Origin: Bacteroidia bacterium
GTDB taxonomy: Bacteria > Bacteroidota > Bacteroidia > Bacteroidales > UBA932
Direction of reading: 5' to 3'
Assembly (NCBI GenBank): GCA_030537315.1
Contig: JAUNNZ010000002.1
Location: 1-64,000, forward strand
DNA length: 64,000 nt
In this document: piece by piece, positions 33,975 through 43,307 of the stretch
How positions within the stretch are numbered: the stretch's first letter is position 1
How the letters are laid out: each line of letters opens with the position of its first letter
The notes under the pieces: generated by a model
What the model was told of the DNA's origin: nothing
Database searches by the model: none
Seen by the model: only the letters and a program-made list of their open reading frames with translations
Translations under genes and position numbers: made by a program

Positions 33975-35312
33975 TTAGTCGTAATAGTATTTTCTGAACC
34001 AGATGTCGTGAATGTTGAAGGACAGGGAAATGTTGAAATACCTTTCCCTAACGAGGTTGTTCTGTATCGAACCTCTCTGGCCGAGTTCAAAGCCTACCGT
34101 AATGCCATTGTACCACTGATAAATAGGGAACGTCGCACCGAGCGTGAGGCCCATAGCATATATTTCGTGGTTGTCAACGGTGTAATAATCAGTCTTATAG
34201 TACAGACCGGCACGATAAGACACGTTCTTCATGTAGTATCTGATATCGTTTCTGTTAGGGGTCCATTCAACGCCAAACCTGAAGGCCTGTGAAACAGATG
34301 TCCTGAAGACGGATGTCGTTGAGGTGGTCGTCTTGTTTGTGGTGAAACCCGGGATTTCGTCAATGCCTGACTGTCTCCAGTCGGAACGGGTATAATTGAA
34401 CTCTGCGGCAAAATTGTCACCCATTGTGAATGCTATGCCAAAACCAAGTTCCGGAACCGATTTCAGCTTGCCCGGAGTATATGCGAGGGTGTCCACGCTA
34501 TAGGCCAGAGTATCTGTTGCTATTGTACTCGACGATAACTCGAGATTATCGAGATAACCTCTATAATTGCCCGAAGTCCTGTATGTTGCACCAACGATGA
34601 TCTTCGATTTGTTTCCCAATGGCTGCTCATATTGAAGACCGAATTTCCCGGAAAAACAGGTAAGCTGGGCGGAATTGCCGATATAGATTCCGCTGTAATC
34701 CGTCTTTGAGAAGGTCTGCTGGCTCTCCCTGTCGATTGCGCCGAAATCAAAATTGAGCTGTGCGCCGATGGAAAGCCTTTTCCAGAAAGTAACGCCGGCC
34801 GCCGCAAAAGCCTCATAGATTGCACCGTTACCGGTGGTGATGTGATATACGTCTCCGGCGTCTGCGATGATCTTAGGGTCCTTGAGGTAGGAAATGTATT
34901 TGTATCCCATTCCGCTGACAGGGGCAATGCCGACCATCATCGCTGAAGACTTGTATATAGGGAACGACATTACAAGATTGTTGATGCAGAACGTGTTGCT
35001 TGCAGACTTGACGTCTCCCTGCCGGAAAACCTTATTGTCGGAAAAAATGCCGAAATCCGCCATGAAGGCGAGGGTGTCGCGTGCGGATACTGCAGCGGGA
35101 TTGATGATATTGATATGTCTGTGGTTGCGGGTGGCGACACCGACTCCGCCCATACTCTTGTTGAAGGCTGTGCCCGGGGTAACAAGATCACCGATGCCGA
35201 AAACAGAATATGGAGTGAAGCTGCCGTATGCCCCCTGCGCTCCTGAAGACACTGAAACGCAGAGCAGCGCGGCCGCTGCCAGTAAAATCCTATTGAAGAT
35301 TCTTCTTGACAT
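33975..35312 (-). CDS. FadL-like outer-membrane barrel protein
   Basis: A 445-residue outer-membrane protein with a signal peptide (1–25, ending SSGAQ). The N-terminal segment GDLVTPGTAFNKSMGGVGVA and the following NIINPAAVSARDTLAF resemble the plug region of the FadL/OmpP1 hydrophobic-compound channel family. The remainder is amphipathic beta-strands and ends in an aromatic-rich C-terminus (IHDIWFRKYYYD). It may admit hydrophobic ligands; the ligand is unknown. Its start lies inside coaX (23-base overlap), which couples it to the upstream gene. Confidence 0.82.
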   Translation of the reverse strand: MSRRIFNRILLAAAALLCVSVSSGAQGAYGSFTPYSVFGIGDLVTPGTAFNKSMGGVGVATRNHRHINIINPAAVSARDTLAFMADFGIFSDNKVFRQGDVKSASNTFCINNLVMSFPIYKSSAMMVGIAPVSGMGYKYISYLKDPKIIADAGDVYHITTGNGAIYEAFAAAGVTFWKRLSIGAQLNFDFGAIDRESQQTFSKTDYSGIYIGNSAQLTCFSGKFGLQYEQPLGNKSKIIVGATYRTSGNYRGYLDNLELSSSTIATDTLAYSVDTLAYTPGKLKSVPELGFGIAFTMGDNFAAEFNYTRSDWRQSGIDEIPGFTTNKTTTSTTSVFRTSVSQAFRFGVEWTPNRNDIRYYMKNVSYRAGLYYKTDYYTVDNHEIYAMGLTLGATFPIYQWYNGITVGFELGQRGSIQNNLVRERYFNISLSFNIHDIWFRKYYYD

Positions 35313-36018
35313 AATCGTCAGTTATTATGGCCAACCCGATTAATACCAGGTTGCAAACTACAAAGATGGAGTTTTTCATTTTTTTCGCAAAATAAATTGC
35401 ATCACCTCCGGTGAATACGACAATATTTTGCGGTTTTTGCTCTATATATCCTTCTATTTCAAAGATTATGCCCGAAACGACTCCGGACTCGACTGAAGAT
35501 TCCACGGAGTTCCCTTCCGGGAGCACTTCTTCAGGAGTATCAAACAATGGAAGAGACTTGGAATAACGGTTGAGTGCATTGAAACGCGTGCGGCATCCGA
35601 GCGAAACATTCCCCCCGAGATATCTTCCGTCAGCACCGAGGAAATCAATGGTGAGCGTGGCTCCGAAATCAAACACCGTGCACGGTTTGTCCTTGAAAAG
35701 AAATCCGGCGGCAACAAGGGAAGCGGCACGGTCGTATGACAGATACTCCGGCAGATTATAGCGCAGAAGCGTATCAGTGTGGTTCTTATCAAGGATAATC
35801 AGATGGCCGCATTCATTTTTCAGAATATCTTCATCCTTGGTGGACATGTGATAAACCGTCGCCACGGTAAGGACTTCCGGCTTTTCCTTTTCAAGAAGGG
35901 AGAGCAGATAATCCATAACCTTCTCGCCCTGATAGCGGAATGTTTTTCCCAAAGTGGTACCTTCGGACCAGGCGGCCTTCAGCGCGGTATTTCCAAGTTC
36001 TACAAGTAAGTTCGCCAT
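35290..36018 (-). CDS. coaX: Type III pantothenate kinase
   Basis: Catalyses the first step of coenzyme A synthesis. The product has 242 residues of the ASKHA fold. Motif 3 (VFDFGATLTIDF) and the GG-x-x-x-x-G…R…AL segment (GGNVSLGCRTRFNAL) are clear. Two family residues differ: the near-invariant Asp of the first D-x-G-N-T motif is Glu7 (VELGNT), and the Gly of the G-x-D-R motif is Ser (SYDRAAS). The rest fits Bacteroidetes CoaX well. First gene of the envelope cluster, with its own -7 element. Probably active, but the Glu substitution deserves a test. Confidence 0.85.
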   Translation of the reverse strand: MANLLVELGNTALKAAWSEGTTLGKTFRYQGEKVMDYLLSLLEKEKPEVLTVATVYHMSTKDEDILKNECGHLIILDKNHTDTLLRYNLPEYLSYDRAASLVAAGFLFKDKPCTVFDFGATLTIDFLGADGRYLGGNVSLGCRTRFNALNRYSKSLPLFDTPEEVLPEGNSVESSVESGVVSGIIFEIEGYIEQKPQNIVVFTGGDAIYFAKKMKNSIFVVCNLVLIGLAIITDDYVKKNLQ

Positions 36019-36035
36019 AAGCGGATCAAGGGCTG

Positions 36036-36043
36036 CAAAGTTA
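36036..36043 (-). promoter_or_regulatory. -7 promoter element for coaX
   Basis: TAACTTTG on the minus strand, a full TAnnTTTG match, in the 30-base gap after mfd and 17 bases before the coaX start. Confidence 0.58.
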
Positions 36044-36048
36044 GGAAA

Positions 36049-39000
36049 TTATTGCAACTTATTGAAAACTAATAATGCTTCTTTCAGTGAATTGACGTTC
36101 CTCACCACAATTTTGAGTTTTGTGTCAACCTGTTTCAAATTGAAAGTCCGGTCATTTCTGCCTATGGCTTCCAAAACCTTCTCGAAGGTCTTGGACTTGA
36201 AATATGGAGACAGCGGATTGGAAATGAAAAAGGCAATCAATATTCCGTTCTTCTCTATGATCTTTTCAAAACCGAGTGACGAACCGATGTTTCTCAGTTT
36301 TACGACATTGAAAAGATTCGTGACTTCATCCGGGAATTCTCCGAAACGGTCTGCAATCTCCGATGCCAGCCTGTCAATTGCTTTTTCAGACTCCATCGCG
36401 TCAAGCTGACGGTATATCCTGATTTTTTCGGTCGGGATATCTATGTAGTCATCAGGTATCTGGGCCGGTTCGTCAATGTCGATCTTACAGTCGCAGATAA
36501 ACGAATTGCCCATATTGTTTTTCGTGACGATGCCTGTTTCCATTCCCAACTCCTCCATCGCTTCGGCAAGGATCTTCTGATAGGTTTCAAAGCCCATGTT
36601 CATAATGAAACCGCTCTGTTCCGCACCCAGCAGGTTGCCCGCTCCGCGGATATCAAGATCCTGCATTGCTATGTTGAATCCGCTGCCGAGGTCTGAAAAT
36701 TCCTCTATGGCCTTGAGGCGTCTCCGGGCATCGTCGGTCACGCTGACAAGCGGAGGTACAATCAGATAACAGAATGCCTTTTTGTTTGAGCGTCCTACAC
36801 GTCCGCGCAGCTGATGGAGATCGCTCAATCCGAAGTTTTGTGCCTGATTGATGATTATTGTATTGGCATTCGGGATATCCAGACCATTTTCAATGATGGT
36901 AGTGCAAAGCATGAGGTCATAGTCGCCGCGCATGAAGTCAAGGATTTTGTTTTCAAGTTCCTTTGATTCCATTTGACCATGGGCGACGCATATGCGCATA
37001 TCCGGTTCAAGACGGTGCAGAATGACTTCTATGGCAGGAAGTTCCTCAACCTTGTTGTGCAGGAAGAAAACCTGGCCTCCACGGTTCAGTTCGTAGTTGA
37101 TTATACTCTTTATTTCCTTTTGGTCAAAAAGGATTATTTCCGTCTGGACGGGAATTCTGTTTGGCGGAGGAGTGTTTATTATGCTGAGGTCGCGGGCACC
37201 GAGCAAAGAGAACTGAAGGGTTCTCGGAATCGGTGTGGCTGTAAGCGTCAGGGTATCGACTGACGCTTTGATTTCGCGAAGCTTCTCCTTGGCCGAAACG
37301 CCGAATTTCTGTTCCTCGTCGATTATGAGAAGACCGAGGTCCTTGAAATTGAATGAAGAACCGAGAATCTTGTGGGTTCCAATAAGGATATCAATATTTC
37401 CGTGCTTCAGTCTTTCCTGAATGTCTGAAATCTCCTTTGCAGTGCGGAGACGGCTTACAAATTCTATATTGCATGGAAAGTTTTTGAGGCGTTCCCTGAA
37501 AGTATTGAAATGTTGGAGCGCGAGAATGGTGGTCGGAACGAGAACCGCCACCTGCTTGTTGTCATAAACCGCCTTGAACGCGGCCCTAACTGCTATTTCA
37601 GTTTTTCCGAAACCTACGTCACCACAGATGAGTCTGTCCATAGGGCAGTTGTCTTCCATATCCCTTTTTACGGCGATGGTGGCAGATTCCTGATCCGGAG
37701 TATCTTCATACATGAATGATGATTCCAGCTCTTCCTGGAGACAGGAATCCGGAGAATATGCAAAACCACTGGAAGCCTTTCTCTTTGCATACAGCTGAAT
37801 GAGATCCTTGGCAATGTCTTTTACCTTGGATTTTGCGCTGGCCTTGAGAACAGTCCAGGACTTTGACCCGAGTTTGCTTATTTTAGGAGGTTCTCCATCC
37901 TTTGACCTGAAAAGTGATATCTTATTGAGTGAATGGACTGAAAAGTATAATGTGCCTCCATCCTTATATTTGATTTCGACCATTTCGCGCATTATACCCT
38001 TATCATCCCTGATTCTTACAAGACCTCCGAAAATACCGATTCCGTGATCTATGTGAACCACATAATCGCCTATATTGAATGCATTGAGGTCATTGATGGT
38101 AAGCTGCTCACTTTTTTCTACCGTTCTCCTCAGACTTACCCTGTGGAATCTGTCGAATATCTCGTGATCGGAATAACAGCATATCTTGTTCTCTGAATCT
38201 ACGAAACCGCTGTGTATATTCTTTCCTTTAACGAATTCTGGGATGAGTCCTCCGTTTTGATACAGTATGGATTTCAGTCTGTCCAACTGGGATTCCTTCT
38301 CTCCATAGATATAAACCTTATATCCATTTTCGAGTTTGCTTCTGATATCCTCGGTGAGAAGTTCAAAGTTCTTATTGAAAACAGGCTGGGGGGATATATT
38401 GAAAAATATGCTTTTTGAAGAATCTTCAGAAAGCGGAGTGTCTATGAAAATCTGATGATATACGGCTGATTCTTCGAAAAAAGACTTTTGTCTGTACATA
38501 TCAGAAGAATCAAACCATATTGTGGTATTCTTTGGTAAAATTGAAATGATACTTTCTTTTCCCTCAGATGAAGAAATATTGGAAATGATATTTATTTCCT
38601 TCTCCTCATTTTTTGACAGCTGAGTATTACTGTCGAATACGTGGATATTTTCAATTTCGTTTCCCCAGAAAGATATTCTGTAAGGAAAATTGAATGAATA
38701 GGAAAATATGTCAACTATGGATCCTCTGATGGCATATTGTCCCGGAGATGATACAAAATCAACTTTTTCAAAACCGATTGAAGATAGATTTTCAACGATC
38801 TTTTCGTGAGAGATTTCATCTCCGACACTTATCTTCAATGATGAATTCCTGATTGTTTTTACTGAAGGTATTGTTTCTTCAAGTGCATCAGGATATGATA
38901 CTATTACGGTAAAATCTCTGGAATTTTCAAGCAGTTTATTAATTGCCGCTGTTCTCTGAACTCCAAGAGTGGATTTATAATTGCTTCTCTCAACACTCTT

Positions 39001-39231
39001 TCCTGAAGTGGGAAGATAGTAAATGTTATCCCCGTCAATCAAAGAGTAAAGATCGGAACAACAATACTCAGCCGCTTCCTGATTTGGAAGTACAATCAGA
39101 TGATAGCCTTTTTCAGCCAGTTGGCTGAAAACAAACCAGCGGGCGGAAAGAAATAGCCCGCGGCAGAAAACTTTCTTTTCAGAAAGAATTCTGTTGCGAA
39201 CAGACTCACACGAATTTGTACTTATCAACAT
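36049..39231 (-). CDS. mfd: Transcription-repair coupling factor Mfd
   Basis: Displaces RNA polymerase stalled at DNA lesions and recruits UvrA. The product has 1060 residues, slightly shorter than E. coli Mfd (~1150). Order of domains: UvrB-homology region (1–~330), RNA-polymerase-interaction domain (~370–440, NIGDYVVHIDHGIGIFGG), helicase motor with Walker A GDVGFGKTE (~540), DEEQ box LIIDEEQKFGV (~637) and TATPIPRTLQ, the translocation motif region LHQLRGRVGRSNKKAFCYL, and a C-terminal D7 domain. Base composition is odd: several 60-base lines between 38.4 and 38.7 kb are only ~28–33% G+C, whereas mutS lines reach ~65%. Its first codons overlap a TTATCAACA box (39222–39230). Confidence 0.95.
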   Translation of the reverse strand: MLISTNSCESVRNRILSEKKVFCRGLFLSARWFVFSQLAEKGYHLIVLPNQEAAEYCCSDLYSLIDGDNIYYLPTSGKSVERSNYKSTLGVQRTAAINKLLENSRDFTVIVSYPDALEETIPSVKTIRNSSLKISVGDEISHEKIVENLSSIGFEKVDFVSSPGQYAIRGSIVDIFSYSFNFPYRISFWGNEIENIHVFDSNTQLSKNEEKEINIISNISSSEGKESIISILPKNTTIWFDSSDMYRQKSFFEESAVYHQIFIDTPLSEDSSKSIFFNISPQPVFNKNFELLTEDIRSKLENGYKVYIYGEKESQLDRLKSILYQNGGLIPEFVKGKNIHSGFVDSENKICCYSDHEIFDRFHRVSLRRTVEKSEQLTINDLNAFNIGDYVVHIDHGIGIFGGLVRIRDDKGIMREMVEIKYKDGGTLYFSVHSLNKISLFRSKDGEPPKISKLGSKSWTVLKASAKSKVKDIAKDLIQLYAKRKASSGFAYSPDSCLQEELESSFMYEDTPDQESATIAVKRDMEDNCPMDRLICGDVGFGKTEIAVRAAFKAVYDNKQVAVLVPTTILALQHFNTFRERLKNFPCNIEFVSRLRTAKEISDIQERLKHGNIDILIGTHKILGSSFNFKDLGLLIIDEEQKFGVSAKEKLREIKASVDTLTLTATPIPRTLQFSLLGARDLSIINTPPPNRIPVQTEIILFDQKEIKSIINYELNRGGQVFFLHNKVEELPAIEVILHRLEPDMRICVAHGQMESKELENKILDFMRGDYDLMLCTTIIENGLDIPNANTIIINQAQNFGLSDLHQLRGRVGRSNKKAFCYLIVPPLVSVTDDARRRLKAIEEFSDLGSGFNIAMQDLDIRGAGNLLGAEQSGFIMNMGFETYQKILAEAMEELGMETGIVTKNNMGNSFICDCKIDIDEPAQIPDDYIDIPTEKIRIYRQLDAMESEKAIDRLASEIADRFGEFPDEVTNLFNVVKLRNIGSSLGFEKIIEKNGILIAFFISNPLSPYFKSKTFEKVLEAIGRNDRTFNLKQVDTKLKIVVRNVNSLKEALLVFNKLQ

Positions 39232-39490
39232 CTGTCCTTGAAATATGTTGAAAAACTGTTGATAATACTGTTGATATCAATATGTGCTTTTGTTCATTAT
39301 TGTCTTCATAGAGTTATCAACATATAAAAACACAATGAACCAACAATGTTTTCAACAATTAAATACTCTCTTAATAAATTTATAATCAGTGTGTTTTTTA
39401 GGTTATCAACTTTTGAACAGCCTAATAACAAACATCAATTTTTACAAATAAAAGAGTTATATTTGTATTCCTAATTGGATTTCTGCCATT
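39222..39490. other. Candidate chromosomal replication origin (DnaA-box cluster)
   Basis: An AT-rich gap between divergent mfd and ruvB. Three exact TTATCAACA 9-mers occur at 39222–39230 (+), 39257–39265 (-) and 39314–39322 (+). Four one-mismatch copies occur at 39246–39254 (-), 39269–39277 (-), 39349–39357 (+) and 39403–39411 (+). The 9-mer differs from the classical DnaA box TTATCCACA at one position. An A/T-only-like stretch (TTAATAAATTTATAAT, ~39371–39386) could serve as an unwinding element. Elsewhere in the window I noticed only one exact copy (59996–60004). Genes on each side point away, as expected at an origin. Two parS sites lie 8 kb to the right. The call is inference from these combined signals. 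Confidence 0.5.
39458..39465 (+). promoter_or_regulatory. -7 promoter element for ruvB
   Basis: TATATTTG, a full TAnnTTTG match, 25 bases before the ATG at 39491. Confidence 0.6.
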
Positions 39491-40513
39491 ATGCCAGATT
39501 TTGATCCTCATAATACAAACGAAGGCAAAGATAAGGATTTGGAAGGAATAATCCGGCCTCAGGAACTGGAAGATTTCACAGGGCAGCGTGAAATCGTATC
39601 CAATTTGAGAGTGTATATCCAAGCCGCAAAAATGAGAGGAGAAGCTCTGGACCATACCTTGTTTCATGGCCCTCCAGGATTAGGAAAGACTACTCTTGCC
39701 CATATTATTGCAAATGAAATGGGAGTGAATATGAAGATTACTTCAGGACCGGTTCTTGACAGACCGGGTGATCTGGCTGGTCTTCTGACTTCACTTGAAA
39801 CAGGAGATATACTTTTCATTGATGAAATTCACAGACTTTCTCCCGAAGTGGAGGAATATCTGTATTCTGCAATGGAAGATTATGTGATTGACATTATGAT
39901 CGACAAGGGACCGGGAGCAAGATCCGTAAGGATAACCCTTAATCCCTTTACTCTCGTAGGAGCAACTACAAGAGCCGGACTTCTTACCGCTCCTCTGAGA
40001 GAAAGATTCAATATCAATTGCGGTTTGGAATATTATGATGCCAGGGATCTTGTCAATATAGTGAAGAGAAGTGCTGGCATCCTTAAAATTGAAATAGAAG
40101 AAGAGGCGGCAAAAGAGATAGCTCTCAGAAGCAGGGGAACACCCCGTATAGCCAATGCCCTTCTGAAGAGAGTGCGTGATTTTGCCCAGGTCATGGGAGA
40201 TGGACACATAGATCTCCAGATAGCAAAATACGCATTGGATAAATTGAAGATAGATAAAAGAGGTCTTGATTATATAGACAACAAGATTCTCAGTACTATA
40301 ATAAATACTTTCAAGGGAGGACCTGTAGGAGCAAATACCATAGCGACTGCTATAGGTGAGGATCAGGGTACGTTTGAAGAGGTATATGAGCCGTTCCTTA
40401 TAAAAGAAGGTTTCATAGTCAGGACACAGAGGGGTCGTGTAGCCACTGAATTATCTTACAAGCACCTTGGCTTGACAGATTTAAGGGAAGAGAAGGGTGA
40501 TACTTTATTTTGA
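39491..40513 (+). CDS. ruvB: Holliday-junction branch-migration ATPase RuvB
   Basis: The hexameric motor that, with RuvA, drives branch migration of Holliday junctions. The product has 340 residues. Walker [10 protein letters not shown] (60–68), Walker B with sensor ([21 protein letters not shown]), the beta-hairpin that contacts RuvA ([17 protein letters not shown]) and the arginine-finger region [17 protein letters not shown] are all present, followed by the winged-helix C-terminus. It is adjacent to the candidate origin and 24 bases upstream of sdhA. ruvA is 7 kb away on the other strand rather than adjacent. Confidence 0.97.
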   Translation: MPDFDPHNTNEGKDKDLEGIIRPQELEDFTGQREIVSNLRVYIQAAKMRGEALDHTLFHGPPGLGKTTLAHIIANEMGVNMKITSGPVLDRPGDLAGLLTSLETGDILFIDEIHRLSPEVEEYLYSAMEDYVIDIMIDKGPGARSVRITLNPFTLVGATTRAGLLTAPLRERFNINCGLEYYDARDLVNIVKRSAGILKIEIEEEAAKEIALRSRGTPRIANALLKRVRDFAQVMGDGHIDLQIAKYALDKLKIDKRGLDYIDNKILSTIINTFKGGPVGANTIATAIGEDQGTFEEVYEPFLIKEGFIVRTQRGRVATELSYKHLGLTDLREEKGDTLF

Positions 40514-40537
40514 AATATGTAAATAATATATAGTTAT

Positions 40538-42484
40538 ATGGCAGACAAATTCATTTCAAAAATTCCTGATGGACCACTGGAGAAAAAATGGACCAAAAGA
40601 AAGTCCGATATTCATCTTGTAAGTCCAAACAATAAAAGAAAACTTGAAATCATAGTTGTCGGAACCGGTCTGGGCGGTGCTTCCGCTGCTGCTTCACTTG
40701 GTGAACTCGGCTATAACGTAAAGATTTTCTGTATCAGCGATTCTCCTCGCAGAGCCCATTCAATTGCAGCTCAGGGAGGTATAAATGCTGCAAAGAACTA
40801 TCAGAATGACAATGACTCCATCTATCGTCTTTTCTACGATACTATCAAGGGTGGTGACTATCGCAGCCGCGAAGCCAACGTTTATCGTCTTGCTGAAGTA
40901 AGTGCAGCCATTATCGACCAGTGCGTGGCCCAGGGTATTCCTTTTGCACGCGAATATGGCGGATATCTCGCAAACCGTTCATTCGGTGGCGTACAGGTAA
41001 GCCGTACATTCTATGCCCGCGGTCAAACCGGACAGCAGCTCCTTCTCGGTGCATATGCTTCCCTCAATAAAGAGATTGCCGCAGGTACCGTCAAGTCTTA
41101 TCCTCGTCACGAGATGCTTGATCTCGTCATTGTAAATGGTGAGGCTAAAGGTATCATTGCACGTAATCTTGTAACAGGTCAACTTGAAAGATTCGGAGCT
41201 CACGCAGTTGTTATAGCTACAGGTGGTTATGGAAATACTTATTTCCTTTCAACCAATGCAATGAACAGTAACGGTTCAGCTGCTGTTCAGTGCTATAAGA
41301 AAGGCGCTTATTTCGGAAATCCTTGCTTTGCACAGATTCACCCTACCTGTATTCCTGTACACGGTGAACAGCAGTGCAAACTTACCCTTATGTCAGAGTC
41401 TCTCCGTAATGACGGACGCATCTGGGTTCCTAAGAAGAAGGAGGATGTAGAGAAACTCCGCAAGCACGAAATCAAGGCTTCCCAGATTCCTGAAGAAGAC
41501 CGTGATTATTATCTCGAGCGCCGTTATCCTGCATTCGGTAATCTTGTTCCACGTGACGTTGCTTCACGTGCTGCCAAGGAGCGTTGCGATGCAGGTTTTG
41601 GTGTAAATGAAACCGGTAAGGCAGTATTCCTTGATTTTGCAGACGCCATCAACCGTCTCGGTCATCAGAGAGTAGCAGAGCGTTATGGCAATCTTTTCGA
41701 TATGTATGAAAAGATCACTGCTTCTTCTCCTTGGGAAGAGCCTATGATGATTTATCCTGCCATCCACTACACAATGGGTGGTATATGGGTTGACTATGAT
41801 CTTCAGACAACCATCCCTGGTCTTTATGCCATCGGTGAAGCAAACTTCTCAGATCACGGCGGAAACCGCCTTGGAGCTTCAGCACTTATGCAGGGACTTG
41901 CAGATGGATATTTCATCCTTCCTGTCACAATCGGTGATTATCTTTCAAAGAAATTCGCCGAGCCTAAGACAGATGTCACCTGCAAGGAATTCGACCTTGC
42001 AGAGAAGGCTGTTCAGGAACGTATAGACAAACTCTTCTCAATCAATGGTACCAAGACCGTGGACTCAATACATAAGCGTCTCGGCAACATTATGTGGGAT
42101 AATGTAGGTATGGCCCGTGATGAGGCAGGATTGAAGAAAGCCATCAAGGAAATCGCGGAACTCAAGAAAGAATTCTATGAGGATGTAAAGGTTCCGGGTT
42201 CTCAGTTCGAGTTCAACCAGGAACTTGAGAAGGCTCTCCGCCTCGAAGATTTCTTCGTAATCGGCGATCTTATGGCTCGCGACGCCCTTAACCGTAATGA
42301 ATCCTGTGGCGGTCACTTCCGTATTGAAAGCCAGACCGAGGAAGGTGAGGCAAAGCGCGATGACAAGAACTTCATGTATGTAGCGGCTTGGGAATATCAG
42401 GGAGAAGGTAATGATCCTGAACTTCACAAGGAACCTCTCAACTATGAATTTATCGAGGTAAAGACCAGAAACTACAAAGACTAA
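40538..42484 (+). CDS. sdhA: Succinate dehydrogenase/fumarate reductase flavoprotein subunit
   Basis: The catalytic subunit that carries covalent FAD and interconverts succinate and fumarate; in anaerobic Bacteroidetes it usually runs as fumarate reductase. The product has 648 residues. Visible are the FAD-binding [16 protein letters not shown] (~40–55), the FAD-attachment context [18 protein letters not shown], the active-site loop [15 protein letters not shown], and the conserved dinucleotide-binding ATGGYGN. The C-terminal helical domain is complete. sdhB follows after six bases. The cytochrome b subunit that normally precedes sdhA in this phylum is not here: ruvB ends only 24 bases upstream. 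Codon use is strongly biased, as in highly expressed genes. Confidence 0.95.
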   Translation: MADKFISKIPDGPLEKKWTKRKSDIHLVSPNNKRKLEIIVVGTGLGGASAAASLGELGYNVKIFCISDSPRRAHSIAAQGGINAAKNYQNDNDSIYRLFYDTIKGGDYRSREANVYRLAEVSAAIIDQCVAQGIPFAREYGGYLANRSFGGVQVSRTFYARGQTGQQLLLGAYASLNKEIAAGTVKSYPRHEMLDLVIVNGEAKGIIARNLVTGQLERFGAHAVVIATGGYGNTYFLSTNAMNSNGSAAVQCYKKGAYFGNPCFAQIHPTCIPVHGEQQCKLTLMSESLRNDGRIWVPKKKEDVEKLRKHEIKASQIPEEDRDYYLERRYPAFGNLVPRDVASRAAKERCDAGFGVNETGKAVFLDFADAINRLGHQRVAERYGNLFDMYEKITASSPWEEPMMIYPAIHYTMGGIWVDYDLQTTIPGLYAIGEANFSDHGGNRLGASALMQGLADGYFILPVTIGDYLSKKFAEPKTDVTCKEFDLAEKAVQERIDKLFSINGTKTVDSIHKRLGNIMWDNVGMARDEAGLKKAIKEIAELKKEFYEDVKVPGSQFEFNQELEKALRLEDFFVIGDLMARDALNRNESCGGHFRIESQTEEGEAKRDDKNFMYVAAWEYQGEGNDPELHKEPLNYEFIEVKTRNYKD

Positions 42485-42490
42485 TCAGAG

Positions 42491-43270
42491 ATGGAATTTA
42501 ATTTGAAAATATGGCGTCAGAAGAACGCCAAGGCAAAAGGCCATTTTGAGACCTATCATATTGCCGGTATCGAAGAGGACGCTTCATTCCTTGAGATGCT
42601 TGACATTCTCAACGAGCAGCTTATCCGCGAGGGTAATGATCCTGTAGCAGTTGAGAGGGGATGTCAGAGTAGTGGTCCGGTTTCATTCGATCATGACTGC
42701 CGCGAAGGTATTTGCGGTGCCTGCTCACTCTATATCGACGGGCGTGCGCACGGTCCAGACGATCATGTCACCACCTGCCAGCTGTTCATGCGTCATTTCA
42801 AGGATGGCGCTACCATTACTGTAGAACCTTGGAGAAGTGCTGCTTTCCCTGTAATCAAGGACCTTGTCGTTGATAGAACAGCATTTGACAAGATTCTCCA
42901 GGCCGGTGGTTTCATCTCGGTACGTACCGGCGCAGCTCAGGATGCAAACAATATTCTCATTCCTCATGACAAAGCTGAGGAGAGTATGGATGCTGCTGCC
43001 TGTGTAGGCTGCGGTGCCTGTGTTGCCACCTGTAAGAACGGTTCTGCAATGCTCTTCGTTGCAGCCCGCGTCAGCTCGCTTGCACTCCTTCCTCAGGGCC
43101 GTCCTGAAGCCAAGCGCCGCGCAAAGGCAATGGTTGCGAAGATGGATGAACTCGGCTTCGGCAGCTGTACGAACACCCGTGCCTGCGAACTCGAATGTCC
43201 TAAGGGAATCACAGTCGCTCACATCGCAAGACTCAACAGAGAGTTCCTTAAAGCGAAGTTCTCTGATTAA
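42491..43270 (+). CDS. sdhB: Succinate dehydrogenase/fumarate reductase iron-sulfur subunit
   Basis: Carries electrons between the flavoprotein and quinone. The product has 259 residues. The [2Fe-2S] cysteines are C70, C75, C78 and C96. The ferredoxin-type clusters use C171, C174, C177, C181 and C226, C232, C236 ([11 protein letters not shown] and [14 protein letters not shown]). The N-terminal ferredoxin domain and C-terminal helical domain match the Bacteroidetes three-subunit type. It is followed by a strong terminator, so the transcript ends with sdhB. Confidence 0.96.
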   Translation: MEFNLKIWRQKNAKAKGHFETYHIAGIEEDASFLEMLDILNEQLIREGNDPVAVERGCQSSGPVSFDHDCREGICGACSLYIDGRAHGPDDHVTTCQLFMRHFKDGATITVEPWRSAAFPVIKDLVVDRTAFDKILQAGGFISVRTGAAQDANNILIPHDKAEESMDAAACVGCGACVATCKNGSAMLFVAARVSSLALLPQGRPEAKRRAKAMVAKMDELGFGSCTNTRACELECPKGITVAHIARLNREFLKAKFSD

Positions 43271-43276
43271 AAATTC

Positions 43277-43307
43277 AAGAGCCGCTCATTCGAGCGGCTC
43301 TTTTTTT
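43277..43307 (+). terminator. Intrinsic terminator after sdhB
   Basis: An 11-base stem (AAGAGCCGCTC / GAGCGGCTCTT) with an ATTC loop, followed by a T run. The hflX stop codon lies inside the T run on the other strand. Confidence 0.9.

Noticed and set aside
36049..40513. AT-rich segment as a mobile island
   Set aside because: Contents are mfd and ruvB with intact core motifs; no integrase, transposase, tRNA or flanking repeats were seen.
41545..41560. parS-like half site in sdhA (TGTTCCACGTG followed by ACGTT)
   Set aside because: Only the first 11 bases match and the palindrome is broken; ParB sites normally tolerate one or two mismatches. It lies in a codon-constrained region.
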